DNA of 5,210 nucleotides from NCBI GenBank assembly GCA_002314435.1, contig DCFV01000109.1, positions 606 to 5,815 on the forward strand, written 5' to 3'. Shown in pieces: positions 1 to 5,210 of the stretch. Within the stretch, counting starts at the first letter, position 1. Every line of letters starts with the position of its first letter. The stretch is from Acidobacteriaceae bacterium UBA1795 (GTDB lineage Bacteria; Acidobacteriota; Terriglobia; Terriglobales; Acidobacteriaceae). Below the pieces are notes generated by a model. The model was not told the origin of the DNA. It did not search any database and worked only from the letters and a program-made list of their open reading frames with translations. The translations under genes and the position numbers were made by a program.

Positions 1-597
1 CTCGATCTCGAACTGCGCGGCGCGGGCAACATGCTCGGCGGTGAGCAGAGCGGCCACATTGAGGCGGTGGGGTTCGAGCTCTACACCTCGATGCTCGAGT
101 CGGCGGTCAAGGAACTTAAAGGCGAGGGCGCCGAAGAGCGGCCCGCCACGCAGCTTAATCTCGGCATTGGTCTACGTGTCGACGAATCCTACGTGCCCGA
201 AGAGAACCAGCGCCTGCGCCTCTACAAGAAGATCGCCGGTGCAGAGAGCGAAAAGGCCATCGCCGACCTGCGCGCAGAGATGGAAGACCGCTACGGCCCG
301 CTGCCGGACTCGACCGTCTTCCTGCTGGAGGCTGCTTCCCTCCGCATCGAGTGCGAGCGACTTGGCATCGCGCAGATTGACCGCAGGCGTACCGAACTGC
401 AGCTGCGCTTCACCGAGCATGCGCAGGTCGACCCGCAGCATCTCATGCGCCTGGTGGCGCGCAACGCCAAGCGCGGCGCTCAGTTCACCCCGCAGGGCAT
501 GCTCAAGTATCCTTTATCTTCCACGCGGCCTGACGAAGTCCTGCTCGAAATCCGCGAGCTGCTCTCGAACCTCGCGCCGGCCCCCGTGAATATCTAG
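1..597 (+). CDS. mfd: Mfd transcription-repair coupling factor, C-terminal part (5' end outside window)
   Basis: This is the last 198 codons of Mfd, the ATP-driven DNA translocase that pushes stalled RNA polymerase off damaged DNA and recruits UvrA for transcription-coupled excision repair in the cytoplasm. The reading frame is open from base 1 and ends at TAG 595-597. Residues 2-18 of the fragment (DLELRGAGNMLGGEQSG) match the segment after helicase motif VI that Mfd shares with RecG (the TRG region). What follows separates it from RecG: residues about 51-150 form the TRCF (D7) domain, with the typical stretch PEENQRLRLYKKIA near residues 66-79 and EDRYGPLPD near 95-103. D7 is known to contact the UvrA-binding domain and hold Mfd autoinhibited. 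The full protein is usually about 1,150-1,200 residues, so roughly five sixths lie upstream of the window. No frameshift or other damage is seen. The next gene starts 32 bases later with no terminator between them. Confidence 0.95.
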   Translation, partial: LDLELRGAGNMLGGEQSGHIEAVGFELYTSMLESAVKELKGEGAEERPATQLNLGIGLRVDESYVPEENQRLRLYKKIAGAESEKAIADLRAEMEDRYGPLPDSTVFLLEAASLRIECERLGIAQIDRRRTELQLRFTEHAQVDPQHLMRLVARNAKRGAQFTPQGMLKYPLSSTRPDEVLLEIRELLSNLAPAPVNI

Positions 598-620
598 CGG
601 TCCATTTTGTTTTTGCCTTG

Positions 621-626
621 AGAGGA
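621..626 (+). promoter_or_regulatory. Ribosome binding site deciding the GTG start of the DUF885 gene
   Basis: AGAGGA sits three bases before GTG 630-632, with its GAGG core four bases away. That is slightly close but usable. It lies downstream of the alternative TTG at 618, which has only a T-rich stretch in front, so it supports the GTG start and the signal peptide that begins there. Confidence 0.6.
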
Positions 627-629
627 AAC

Positions 630-2402
630 GTGAAGAAGTTTGCCGCGCTGCTCGCGATTGGAGTTCTAATGGTTGCCGCCCACACCGCTCACGCAGAAAA
701 GAAGAAGCTGTCCGAGATCTACTGGAAGAAGATCTTCGAGCACGTCTCTGACGAGTACCTGGACCAGGTCTATTTCCCGCATCAGCCCACGGCGGGCACT
801 CTCGCCGGCTATCACGAGTACGACACCGCCCTCGAAGACGCGTCCGTCCCTTCCGTCAATGCGGAGGTGGCCGATCTGAAGAGATTCGAGCAGCGCTTCG
901 CCGACATGCAAAAGAAGGCCGTATTCGATGAAACCACGCGCGGCGACTGCGCCATCGTTCTCGGCAACATTCGCTCACGCCTGCTCACACTCGAAACCAT
1001 TCGTCCGTGGGAGAAGAATCCCGACGTGTACTCGAGCACGGCCGCCGACGGCGCTTACACGCTGATGGAGCGCAAGTTCGCTTCGCCTGACGATCGTCTC
1101 CGATCGATTGTGGCGCGTGAACGGCGCATGCCCGCGCTGCTTGAAGAGGCGCGCCTCAACCTCAAGAACCCACCGCACATTTACTCCGAAATTGCCATCG
1201 AGCAGTTACCCGGCATCATCAAGTTCTTTGAGCGCGACGTACCTCTCGCCTTTGCTGATGTACAGGACCCCGCGCTCAAGGAGGAGTTTGCGCACACCAA
1301 TGCGCAGGTCATCGCCGCGCTGAACAGCTATCTCGGCTGGCTCAAGACCGACTTGCTGCCCAACTCCAATGGCGACTACCGCATCGGCGCCGAGACGTTC
1401 GCAGAGAAGCTGCATTACGACGAGATGGTGGATACGCCGCTCGACAAGTTGCTCGAAGTGGGGTGGGCCAACCTGCGCAAGAATCAGGCACAGTTCAGCG
1501 AAGTAGCAAAAGAGTTGGAGCCGCAGAAGGATGCGAATGCGGTGCTGGAAGAACTGGGCGAGAACCACCCTGCGCCGGATCAGCTCATTCCCGCCTTCCG
1601 CGCTACCTTCGACAGCCTGATCGGCTTTATCCGCTCGCATCACATCGTCACCATCCCCTCCGACGTGCGGCCTGTTGTGCAGGAGACGCCGCCCTTCATG
1701 CGTGCCACCACCTTTGCGTCCATGGATACGCCCGGCCCGTTTGAGATGCATGCCACTGAGGCTTACTTCAACGCCACGCTCCCCGACCCCTCCATGACTC
1801 CCGCGCAGGTGGAGGGTTTCATGCACTCATTCAACGTTGGCACAGTCATCTCCACATCCGTGCATGAGGCCTACCCCGGCCACTACGTGCAGTTTCTCTG
1901 GGTGCCGCAGGCGCCCAGCCGCGTGCGCAAACTGCTCGGCGCCAGCACCAACGTCGAGGGCTGGGCCCACTACTGTGAGCAGATGATGCTTGACGAGGGC
2001 TACGGTCAGCCAGGCCAGGGCGCCAAAGACGAGCGCGAAGCCAAGTTCCTGCGCCTGGGCCAGCTGCAGGATGCGCTGCTGCGCAACGCGCGCTTCATTG
2101 TCGGCATCGAAATGCACACCGGCAAGATGAGCTTCGACCAGGCTGTCGAGTTCTTCCAGAAGGAGGGCTATCAGTCGCGAGAGACGGCGCTGGTGGAAAC
2201 CAAGCGCGGCACCTCCGACCCGACATACCTCTATTACACCCTGGGAAAGCTCGAGATCCTGAAACTACGCGAGGACCTGAAGCAAAAGCAGGGATCTGCA
2301 TTCTCCCTCGAGGAGTTTCACAATAATTTCCTACGCCAGGGATTCCCGCCGATTAAGATTGTGCGAGAGTCGCTGCTCGGCGACGAGTCGCCCACGCTCT
2401 GA
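630..2402 (+). CDS. Exported DUF885-family metallopeptidase-like protein
   Basis: This is a 590-residue protein of the DUF885 family, whose members are predicted zinc peptidases; no substrate can be named. The GTG at 630 is preferred over an in-frame TTG at 618 because AGAGGA (621-626) lies just before it and the protein then opens with a textbook signal peptide: MKK, a hydrophobic stretch (AALLAIGVLMVAA) and a probable cleavage after AHA at residue 22. No lipobox cysteine is present, so a soluble periplasmic or secreted location is inferred. The family signature HEAYPGHYVQ is seen at residues 412-421 (H412, E413, H418), followed by EGWAHYCEQ at 443-451, which would supply the third metal ligand (E443) by analogy with gluzincin-type enzymes. 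The C-terminal TSDPTYLYYTLGKLEIL segment is also family-typical. Length is normal for the family and there is no internal break. It may be read through from mfd. Family assignment is firm; enzymatic activity is inferred. Confidence 0.9.
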   Translation: MKKFAALLAIGVLMVAAHTAHAEKKKLSEIYWKKIFEHVSDEYLDQVYFPHQPTAGTLAGYHEYDTALEDASVPSVNAEVADLKRFEQRFADMQKKAVFDETTRGDCAIVLGNIRSRLLTLETIRPWEKNPDVYSSTAADGAYTLMERKFASPDDRLRSIVARERRMPALLEEARLNLKNPPHIYSEIAIEQLPGIIKFFERDVPLAFADVQDPALKEEFAHTNAQVIAALNSYLGWLKTDLLPNSNGDYRIGAETFAEKLHYDEMVDTPLDKLLEVGWANLRKNQAQFSEVAKELEPQKDANAVLEELGENHPAPDQLIPAFRATFDSLIGFIRSHHIVTIPSDVRPVVQETPPFMRATTFASMDTPGPFEMHATEAYFNATLPDPSMTPAQVEGFMHSFNVGTVISTSVHEAYPGHYVQFLWVPQAPSRVRKLLGASTNVEGWAHYCEQMMLDEGYGQPGQGAKDEREAKFLRLGQLQDALLRNARFIVGIEMHTGKMSFDQAVEFFQKEGYQSRETALVETKRGTSDPTYLYYTLGKLEILKLREDLKQKQGSAFSLEEFHNNFLRQGFPPIKIVRESLLGDESPTL

Positions 2403-2404
2403 GC

Positions 2405-2428
2405 TTTCTACTAGTTGCTTTGTAGAGA
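2405..2428 (+). terminator. Weak hairpin after the DUF885 gene, possible inefficient terminator
   Basis: TTTCTAC (2405-2411) can pair with GTAGAGA (2422-2428), including one G-U pair, around a 10-base loop. It starts three bases after the DUF885 stop codon and is followed by a moderately T-rich stretch (GTGTTGTTTA, 2431-2440). The stem is AT-rich and weak and there is no true run of Ts, so it may only partly stop transcription, or not at all. It overlaps the proposed galU promoter. Confidence 0.25.
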
Positions 2429-2442
2429 AGGTGTTGTTTAAT
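2415..2442 (+). promoter_or_regulatory. Possible sigma-70 type promoter for galU
   Basis: TTGCTT (2415-2420) and TTTAAT (2437-2442) are separated by 16 bases. The -10 matches the TATAAT consensus at five of six places; the -35 matches only TTG. It lies in the only AT-rich patch between the two genes and would give a leader of about 25 bases ahead of the galU start. This is a by-eye call and readthrough from upstream is equally possible. Confidence 0.35.
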
Positions 2443-2462
2443 GGAAGGTCTACTTAGAAGGC

Positions 2463-2468
2463 AGGGAG
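2463..2468 (+). promoter_or_regulatory. Ribosome binding site for galU (GTG start)
   Basis: AGGGAG with a six-base spacer before GTG 2475-2477. It fixes the non-ATG start, which is also where alignment with other GalU proteins begins (MKQVVRKAVFPAGG). Confidence 0.75.
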
Positions 2469-2474
2469 TTTCCC

Positions 2475-3350
2475 GTGAAGCAGGTAGTTAGAAAGGCAGT
2501 TTTCCCCGCAGGTGGATTGGGCACGCGCTTCCTGCCCGCCACCAAGGTCATACCGAAAGAAATGCTCGCGCTGGTCGACAAGCCGATCATCCAGTATGGC
2601 GTCGAAGAGGCTGTCGCCTCAGGTATCGAACACGTCATCATCATCACCGGGCGCGGGAAAGGCGCCATGGAAGACCACTTCGACCACAGCTTCGAACTCG
2701 ACGCTACACTGGAACGCCGCGGTAAGAAAGACTTGCTCGAGGTTTCGCGCGGGGTGGCGGCCCTGGCGCGCGTCAGCTACGTACGTCAGAAGGATCCGCT
2801 CGGCCTGGGACACGCCGTCCTCTGCGCCAAGGAACTGGTAGGCAATGAACCCTTCGCCGTCATTCTGCCCGACGACGTGATCGATGCAGAAGTGCCGTGC
2901 ATCAAACAGATGATCGAGGTGTTCAACGAAAAAGGCGGCTCCGTACTGGCCACGCAGACCGTCGAAGGGCCGGCCATCTCCGCTTACGGCGTGCTCGCCG
3001 GCTCGCAGGACCCCGCTAACCCGCGCATCTACAACTGCACAGGCATGGTAGAGAAGCCCAAACTCGACGACGCACCGTCGAAGCAGGCCATCATCGGCCG
3101 CTACGTGCTCACGCCGCGCGTTTTTGAACTCCTGGAGCAGACCCAGCCGGGCGCTGGTGGCGAAATTCAGCTCACCGACGGCATTCGCGCATTGCTGAAA
3201 GAGGAGAAGGTCTTCGGCTACACCTTCGAGGGAAAGCGCTTCGATGCCGGCGACAAGTTTGGCATGCTGCAGGCGACCGTCGAGTTCGCCCTTAAGCGTC
3301 CCGACCTCGGCCCTCAGTTCCGCGAGTATCTGAAGGGGCTGAAGCTGTAG
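2475..3350 (+). CDS. galU: UTP-glucose-1-phosphate uridylyltransferase (UDP-glucose pyrophosphorylase)
   Basis: This cytoplasmic enzyme makes UDP-glucose and pyrophosphate from UTP and glucose-1-phosphate, feeding lipopolysaccharide, exopolysaccharide, glycan and galactose metabolism. The 291-residue length is typical of bacterial GalU. The nucleotidyltransferase fold is read from the nucleotide-binding loop GGLGTR (residues 13-18), PKEM (27-30, with K28), RQKDPLGLGHAVLCAK (104-119), LPDD (131-134, metal-site region), VEKP (192-195), GRYVL (208-212), GEIQLTDGI (229-237) and the closing FDAGDKFGML (256-265). These together distinguish GalU from RfbA/RmlA and GlmU relatives. The start is GTG with a good ribosome binding site. 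All key residues are present and no break is seen. The neighbours (an exported peptidase upstream, convergent redox and recombination genes downstream) give no pathway link, so it looks like a stand-alone housekeeping gene, perhaps with its own promoter. Confidence 0.97.
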   Translation: MKQVVRKAVFPAGGLGTRFLPATKVIPKEMLALVDKPIIQYGVEEAVASGIEHVIIITGRGKGAMEDHFDHSFELDATLERRGKKDLLEVSRGVAALARVSYVRQKDPLGLGHAVLCAKELVGNEPFAVILPDDVIDAEVPCIKQMIEVFNEKGGSVLATQTVEGPAISAYGVLAGSQDPANPRIYNCTGMVEKPKLDDAPSKQAIIGRYVLTPRVFELLEQTQPGAGGEIQLTDGIRALLKEEKVFGYTFEGKRFDAGDKFGMLQATVEFALKRPDLGPQFREYLKGLKL

Positions 3351-3360
3351 TGGCGGTGAC

Positions 3361-3425
3361 AGCGGAGTTAGTATGTAGCGGTGCAGCGTGCCTTTTGACC
3401 CCCACTATCACTCTCTAACTGCGCT
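3361..3425. repeat. Long-range inverted repeat in the convergent galU / thioredoxin-like spacer
   Basis: AGCGGAGTTAG (3361-3371) is the reverse complement of CTAACTGCGCT (3415-3425) with one mismatch in 11, enclosing 43 bases. The spacer between two convergent genes is where a bidirectional transcription-end structure is expected, and this pairing would work on either strand. No run of Ts follows either arm, so it is not a classical Rho-independent terminator. Confidence 0.45.
3380..3396 (+). terminator. Possible weak terminator of galU
   Basis: GGTGC (3380-3384) and GTGCC (3388-3392) form a five-pair stem with two G-U pairs around a three-base loop, directly followed by TTTT (3393-3396). 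It is small and marginal. It lies inside the larger inverted repeat described for this spacer, and the two structures could be alternatives. Confidence 0.25.
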
Positions 3426-3441
3426 AACCGGGCTAACGCCG
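3415..3441. repeat. Three tandem degenerate 9-base units beginning CTAAC
   Basis: CTAACTGCG, CTAACCGGG and CTAACGCCG follow one another without a gap at 3415, 3424 and 3433. The first five bases are identical and the last four vary. The same spacer holds an imperfect direct repeat, GTGGCGGTGACAGCG (3350-3364) against GTAGCGGTGCAGCG (3375-3388), and the reverse-complement word GTTAG at 3367. Function is unknown; local slippage is a simple explanation. Confidence 0.5.
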
Positions 3442-3458
3442 CTTCCACCGCTCCCCGC

Positions 3459-4013
3459 CTATTTCCACTTGATATTGCAGCCGATCGAAGGCCGCTGATC
3501 TTTGAGTGGCGGCTTCCCGGCCAGTACTGCATCCAGCGCCGCGCGCAGATCTTCGCCAGTCACTGCCACGCCGTTGCCCGGCCGGCTACGGTCAAACTCC
3601 CCGCGATACACCAGCTTCAACTCGCCATCGAAGAGGAAGAAATCGGGTGTGCACGCTGCCTTGTAGGCGCGCGCCACGGCCTGGGTTGCGTCGTACAGGT
3701 AAGGGAAGCAAAAGCCTATTGTCTCCGCCTGCCGCTTCAATCCCTCGGGATTGTCTGAGGGATAATTCACCGCATCGTTGCTGCTGATCGCCACCAGGCT
3801 CACTGGCTTGTCTGCGTAGTCCGCGCCCAGCGCTGCCAGCCTCTTTTCGATGTGCTTCACATACGGGCAGTGCGCGCAGATGAACATCACTAACAGAGCC
3901 TTCTGTCCGCGCAGGTCGTCGCGCCGCACAGTTCTGCCGCTCACAACGTCAGTCAGCGTAAAGTCCGGCGCCGTGGTACCCAACTCCAGCATCGTCGACT
4001 CAGTCAGTGCCAT
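3459..4013 (-). CDS. Thioredoxin-fold / AhpC-TSA-like redox protein
   Basis: This is a 184-residue member of the thioredoxin-like group of peroxiredoxin-related proteins (AhpC/TSA or redoxin domain); its physiological substrate is unknown. It begins with the typical entry LELGTTAPDFTLTDV (residues 9-23). The active-site region is FICAHCPYVKHI (44-55) with cysteines C46 and C49 in a CxxC arrangement, and TP at 122-123 is the likely cis-proline contact. Further cysteines are C102, C121 and C179 in the C-terminal IGCNIKW, which recurs in this subfamily and may act in the redox cycle. There is no signal peptide, so it is probably cytoplasmic. ATG is chosen because AAGGAGA precedes it with ideal spacing. 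It starts 27 bases after the ruvB stop on the same strand and most likely shares its transcript. A thiol-disulfide reductase or thiol peroxidase role is inferred; which one cannot be told from sequence. Confidence 0.88.
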   Translation of the reverse strand: MALTESTMLELGTTAPDFTLTDVVSGRTVRRDDLRGQKALLVMFICAHCPYVKHIEKRLAALGADYADKPVSLVAISSNDAVNYPSDNPEGLKRQAETIGFCFPYLYDATQAVARAYKAACTPDFFLFDGELKLVYRGEFDRSRPGNGVAVTGEDLRAALDAVLAGKPPLKDQRPSIGCNIKWK

Positions 4014-4020
4014 ATCGGTT

Positions 4021-4027
4021 TCTCCTT
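4021..4027 (-). promoter_or_regulatory. Strong ribosome binding site of the thioredoxin-like gene
   Basis: AAGGAGA on the minus strand lies seven bases before the ATG at 4013-4011. It sits entirely within the 27-base gap after the ruvB stop codon, leaving little room for a separate promoter and supporting co-transcription with ruvB. Confidence 0.8.
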
Positions 4028-4040
4028 GTGAGCAGCTGTC

Positions 4041-5078
4041 TTAGAACAGGCCGCTCTGCCGGCCCGGCATGGGAACCCCGAAGTGTTCATATGCGAGCCG
4101 AGTGGCCACACGCCCCCGCGGCGTGCGATCCAGAAAGCCGATCTGAATGAGGAAGGGCTCATAGACCTCCTCCAGCGCATCCTCCTCCTCGGCTAGCGTC
4201 GCGGCCAGCGTGCCCAGCCCCACCGGTCCGCCGTCGTACTTCTGCATAATCGTCAACATCAGTCGCCGGTCAATCTCGTCAAAGCCGTGTGCGTCCACTT
4301 CCAGCATAGTGAGCGCGGCGTTGGCCGTTGGCCGGTCAATCGAGCCCGTGCCGCGCACCTGAGCGTAGTCACGCACCCGCCGCAGCAGCCGGTTGGCAAT
4401 ACGCGGTGTCCCGCGCGAGCGCAGCGCAATCTCCGCTGCGCCGTCGCGGTCGATAGGCACGCCCAGCACCTCTGCCGAACGTTCCACAATCACCCGCAAC
4501 TCGTCCTCGGTATAGAACTCCAGGCGCAGCAGAATCCCGAACCTTGAGCGAAGGGGTGAACTCAGCAGCCCCGGGCGCGTCGTGGCCCCGACAAACGTAA
4601 ACGGCCGGATCTCCATCACGTGCGTCCGCGCCGCCGGACCCTGCCCGATAATGATGTCGAGCTGGTAATCCTCGAGCGCCGTGTAGAGCTTTTCCTCGAG
4701 CACTGGCTGCATGCGATGGATCTCATCCAAAAACAGCACTTGCCGCTCGCGCAGGTTGGTCAGGATCGCCGTCAGGTCGCCTTGAATCTGCAGCGCCGGC
4801 CCGGAAGTCTGCTGAAAGCCCACGTCCAGTTCGTTGGCAATGATCGTCGCCAGAGTCGTCTTTCCCAGTCCCGGTGGTCCGAACAGCAGCACGTGGTCCA
4901 GCGCTTCGCCACGCGACTTCGCCGCTTCGAGCGCAATCGCCAGCTGTTCCTTGGCCTTCGACTGGCCGATGAACTCCGCCAGCCGCCGCGGACGCAGCTT
5001 TAGCTCAAAGCTCTGCTCCTCGTCGGCGCGCGAAGCGCTCACAAGCCTTTCCGGCGCGTCATCCCGTGTGCGTGTCAT
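4041..5078 (-). CDS. ruvB: Holliday junction branch migration helicase RuvB
   Basis: RuvB is the hexameric AAA+ motor that, with RuvA, drives branch migration of Holliday junctions before RuvC cleavage. Numbered from the ATG at 5078 the protein has 345 residues, normal for the family. Seen in order: LRPRRLAEFIGQ (28-39), Walker A GPPGLGKT (67-74), Walker B LFLDEIH (115-121), sensor 1 GATTRPGLLS (164-173), the arginine-finger region PLRSRFG (175-181), sensor 2 GTPRIANRLLRR (223-234), and the winged-helix DNA-contact segment GFLDRTPRGR (314-323). All catalytic residues are present. An in-frame TTG at 5117 would add 13 residues but has no ribosome binding site or conserved sequence; the ATG also has only a weak site (GGGCAGC). 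The tail ends QSGLF, resembling a sliding-clamp-binding motif. ruvA and ruvC are not in the window. It heads a probable two-gene transcript with the thioredoxin-like gene. No clear SOS box is visible upstream. Confidence 0.96.
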   Translation of the reverse strand: MTRTRDDAPERLVSASRADEEQSFELKLRPRRLAEFIGQSKAKEQLAIALEAAKSRGEALDHVLLFGPPGLGKTTLATIIANELDVGFQQTSGPALQIQGDLTAILTNLRERQVLFLDEIHRMQPVLEEKLYTALEDYQLDIIIGQGPAARTHVMEIRPFTFVGATTRPGLLSSPLRSRFGILLRLEFYTEDELRVIVERSAEVLGVPIDRDGAAEIALRSRGTPRIANRLLRRVRDYAQVRGTGSIDRPTANAALTMLEVDAHGFDEIDRRLMLTIMQKYDGGPVGLGTLAATLAEEEDALEEVYEPFLIQIGFLDRTPRGRVATRLAYEHFGVPMPGRQSGLF

Positions 5079-5169
5079 GCTGCCCAAAGTGTAGTCGCTA
5101 CCGCTTGCAGCGGCCAAATTGCGCCGATGACGACAGAAATGATCAGGAAGCGAGCAGTTCGGACTTACC

Positions 5170-5187
5170 TTGTGATTTAACTCACAA
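5170..5187. promoter_or_regulatory. CRP/FNR-family-like operator palindrome upstream of ruvB
   Basis: TTGTGA and TCACAA form a perfect inverted repeat around six bases (TTTAAC on the plus strand). The inner TGTGA-N6-TCACA is exactly the half-site and spacing of the classical CRP consensus. It lies in the AT-rich part of the ruvB upstream region, its centre about 100 bases before the ruvB ATG, and could serve ruvB or a gene beyond the window edge. A perfect 18-base symmetric site in such a place is unlikely to be accidental, but the protein that binds it is inferred. Confidence 0.55.
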
Positions 5188-5191
5188 CAAG

Positions 5192-5205
5192 TAGTTTAAT
5201 AACTA
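5192..5205. repeat. Second short palindrome in the ruvB upstream region
   Basis: TAGTT (5192-5196) and AACTA (5201-5205) are perfect inverted arms around four bases. The centre is 20 bases, about two helical turns, from the centre of the CRP-like palindrome. It may be a second regulator half-pair or part of a promoter; TTTAAT (5195-5200) inside it could be a -10 element of a plus-strand gene beyond the edge. Short AT-rich symmetry of this size can also arise by chance. Confidence 0.3.
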
Positions 5206-5210
5206 TTTGA

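Noticed and set aside
1..54. The fragment as the end of RecG helicase
   Set aside because: The LRGAGN...EQSG stretch is shared by RecG and Mfd, but the TRCF domain that follows, with PEENQRLRLYKKIA, is found only in Mfd.
1206..1826. A 206-codon open frame on the minus strand inside the DUF885 gene
   Set aside because: It lies fully antisense to a well-supported gene, has no recognisable domain, and long antisense frames are expected in GC-rich coding DNA.
3506..3787. A 93-codon plus-strand open frame antisense to the thioredoxin-like gene
   Set aside because: The Arg/Pro-rich low-complexity protein and full overlap with a conserved gene make it a shadow.
4620..5003. A 127-codon plus-strand open frame inside ruvB
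   Set aside because: It is antisense to the conserved AAA+ core of RuvB, and its protein sequence resembles no family and is rich in Arg, Gln and Leu as expected for a shadow frame.
5079..5117. TTG 5117 as the RuvB start, adding 13 residues
   Set aside because: The extra residues (MAAASGSDYTLGS) are not family-like and no ribosome binding site precedes the TTG; the ATG at 5078 gives the normal family length.
5127..5180. A 17-codon plus-strand frame (MTTEMIRKR...) in the ruvB upstream region
   Set aside because: It has no ribosome binding site, no recognisable similarity, and it ends within the CRP-like palindrome; it looks accidental.
1..5210. A new multi-gene defence, mobile or biosynthetic system
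   Set aside because: All five genes are intact housekeeping or widespread families, with no integrase, transposase, terminal repeats, tRNA junction, CRISPR-like array or marked change in base composition beyond the AT-rich right edge.

Overview
The window is an ordinary chromosomal stretch from a GC-rich (roughly 60% by eye) Gram-negative-type bacterium. Codon choice, the GTG starts, the style of the GalU and RuvB proteins and the exported DUF885 peptidase would fit an acidobacterium (Terriglobia-like). That placement is an inference from general appearance, not a database match. No phage, transposon, CRISPR array, RNA gene or defence system is visible. All five genes belong to well-known families, and nothing here supports a new multi-gene system.

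Layout: positions 1-597 (+) carry the 3' end of mfd, the transcription-repair coupling factor, cut by the window edge. It is followed after 32 bases by a secreted DUF885-family metallopeptidase-like protein (630-2402, +) that was probably read with it. Then comes galU, UTP-glucose-1-phosphate uridylyltransferase (2475-3350, +), behind a short gap holding a plausible promoter and a weak hairpin. The 108-base gap 3351-3458 separates convergent genes and is full of short repeats and inverted repeats, probably a transcription-end region. On the minus strand, ruvB (4041-5078) is followed 27 bases later by a thioredoxin-fold/peroxiredoxin-like gene (3459-4013), very likely one transcript. The right edge (5079-5210) is the ruvB upstream region. 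It becomes AT-rich and contains a perfect TTGTGA-N6-TCACAA palindrome, the geometry of a CRP/FNR-family operator, with a second short palindrome two DNA turns away.

Functionally the window holds two DNA-repair genes at its ends (mfd for transcription-coupled repair, ruvB for Holliday-junction branch migration), a sugar-nucleotide gene feeding envelope or exopolysaccharide synthesis, an exported peptidase and a redox protein. They do not form one pathway. The points most worth a second look are the CRP-like operator upstream of ruvB, the possible sliding-clamp-binding tail (QSGLF) at the RuvB C-terminus, the start-site correction that gives the DUF885 protein a clean signal peptide, and the repeat-rich convergent spacer.
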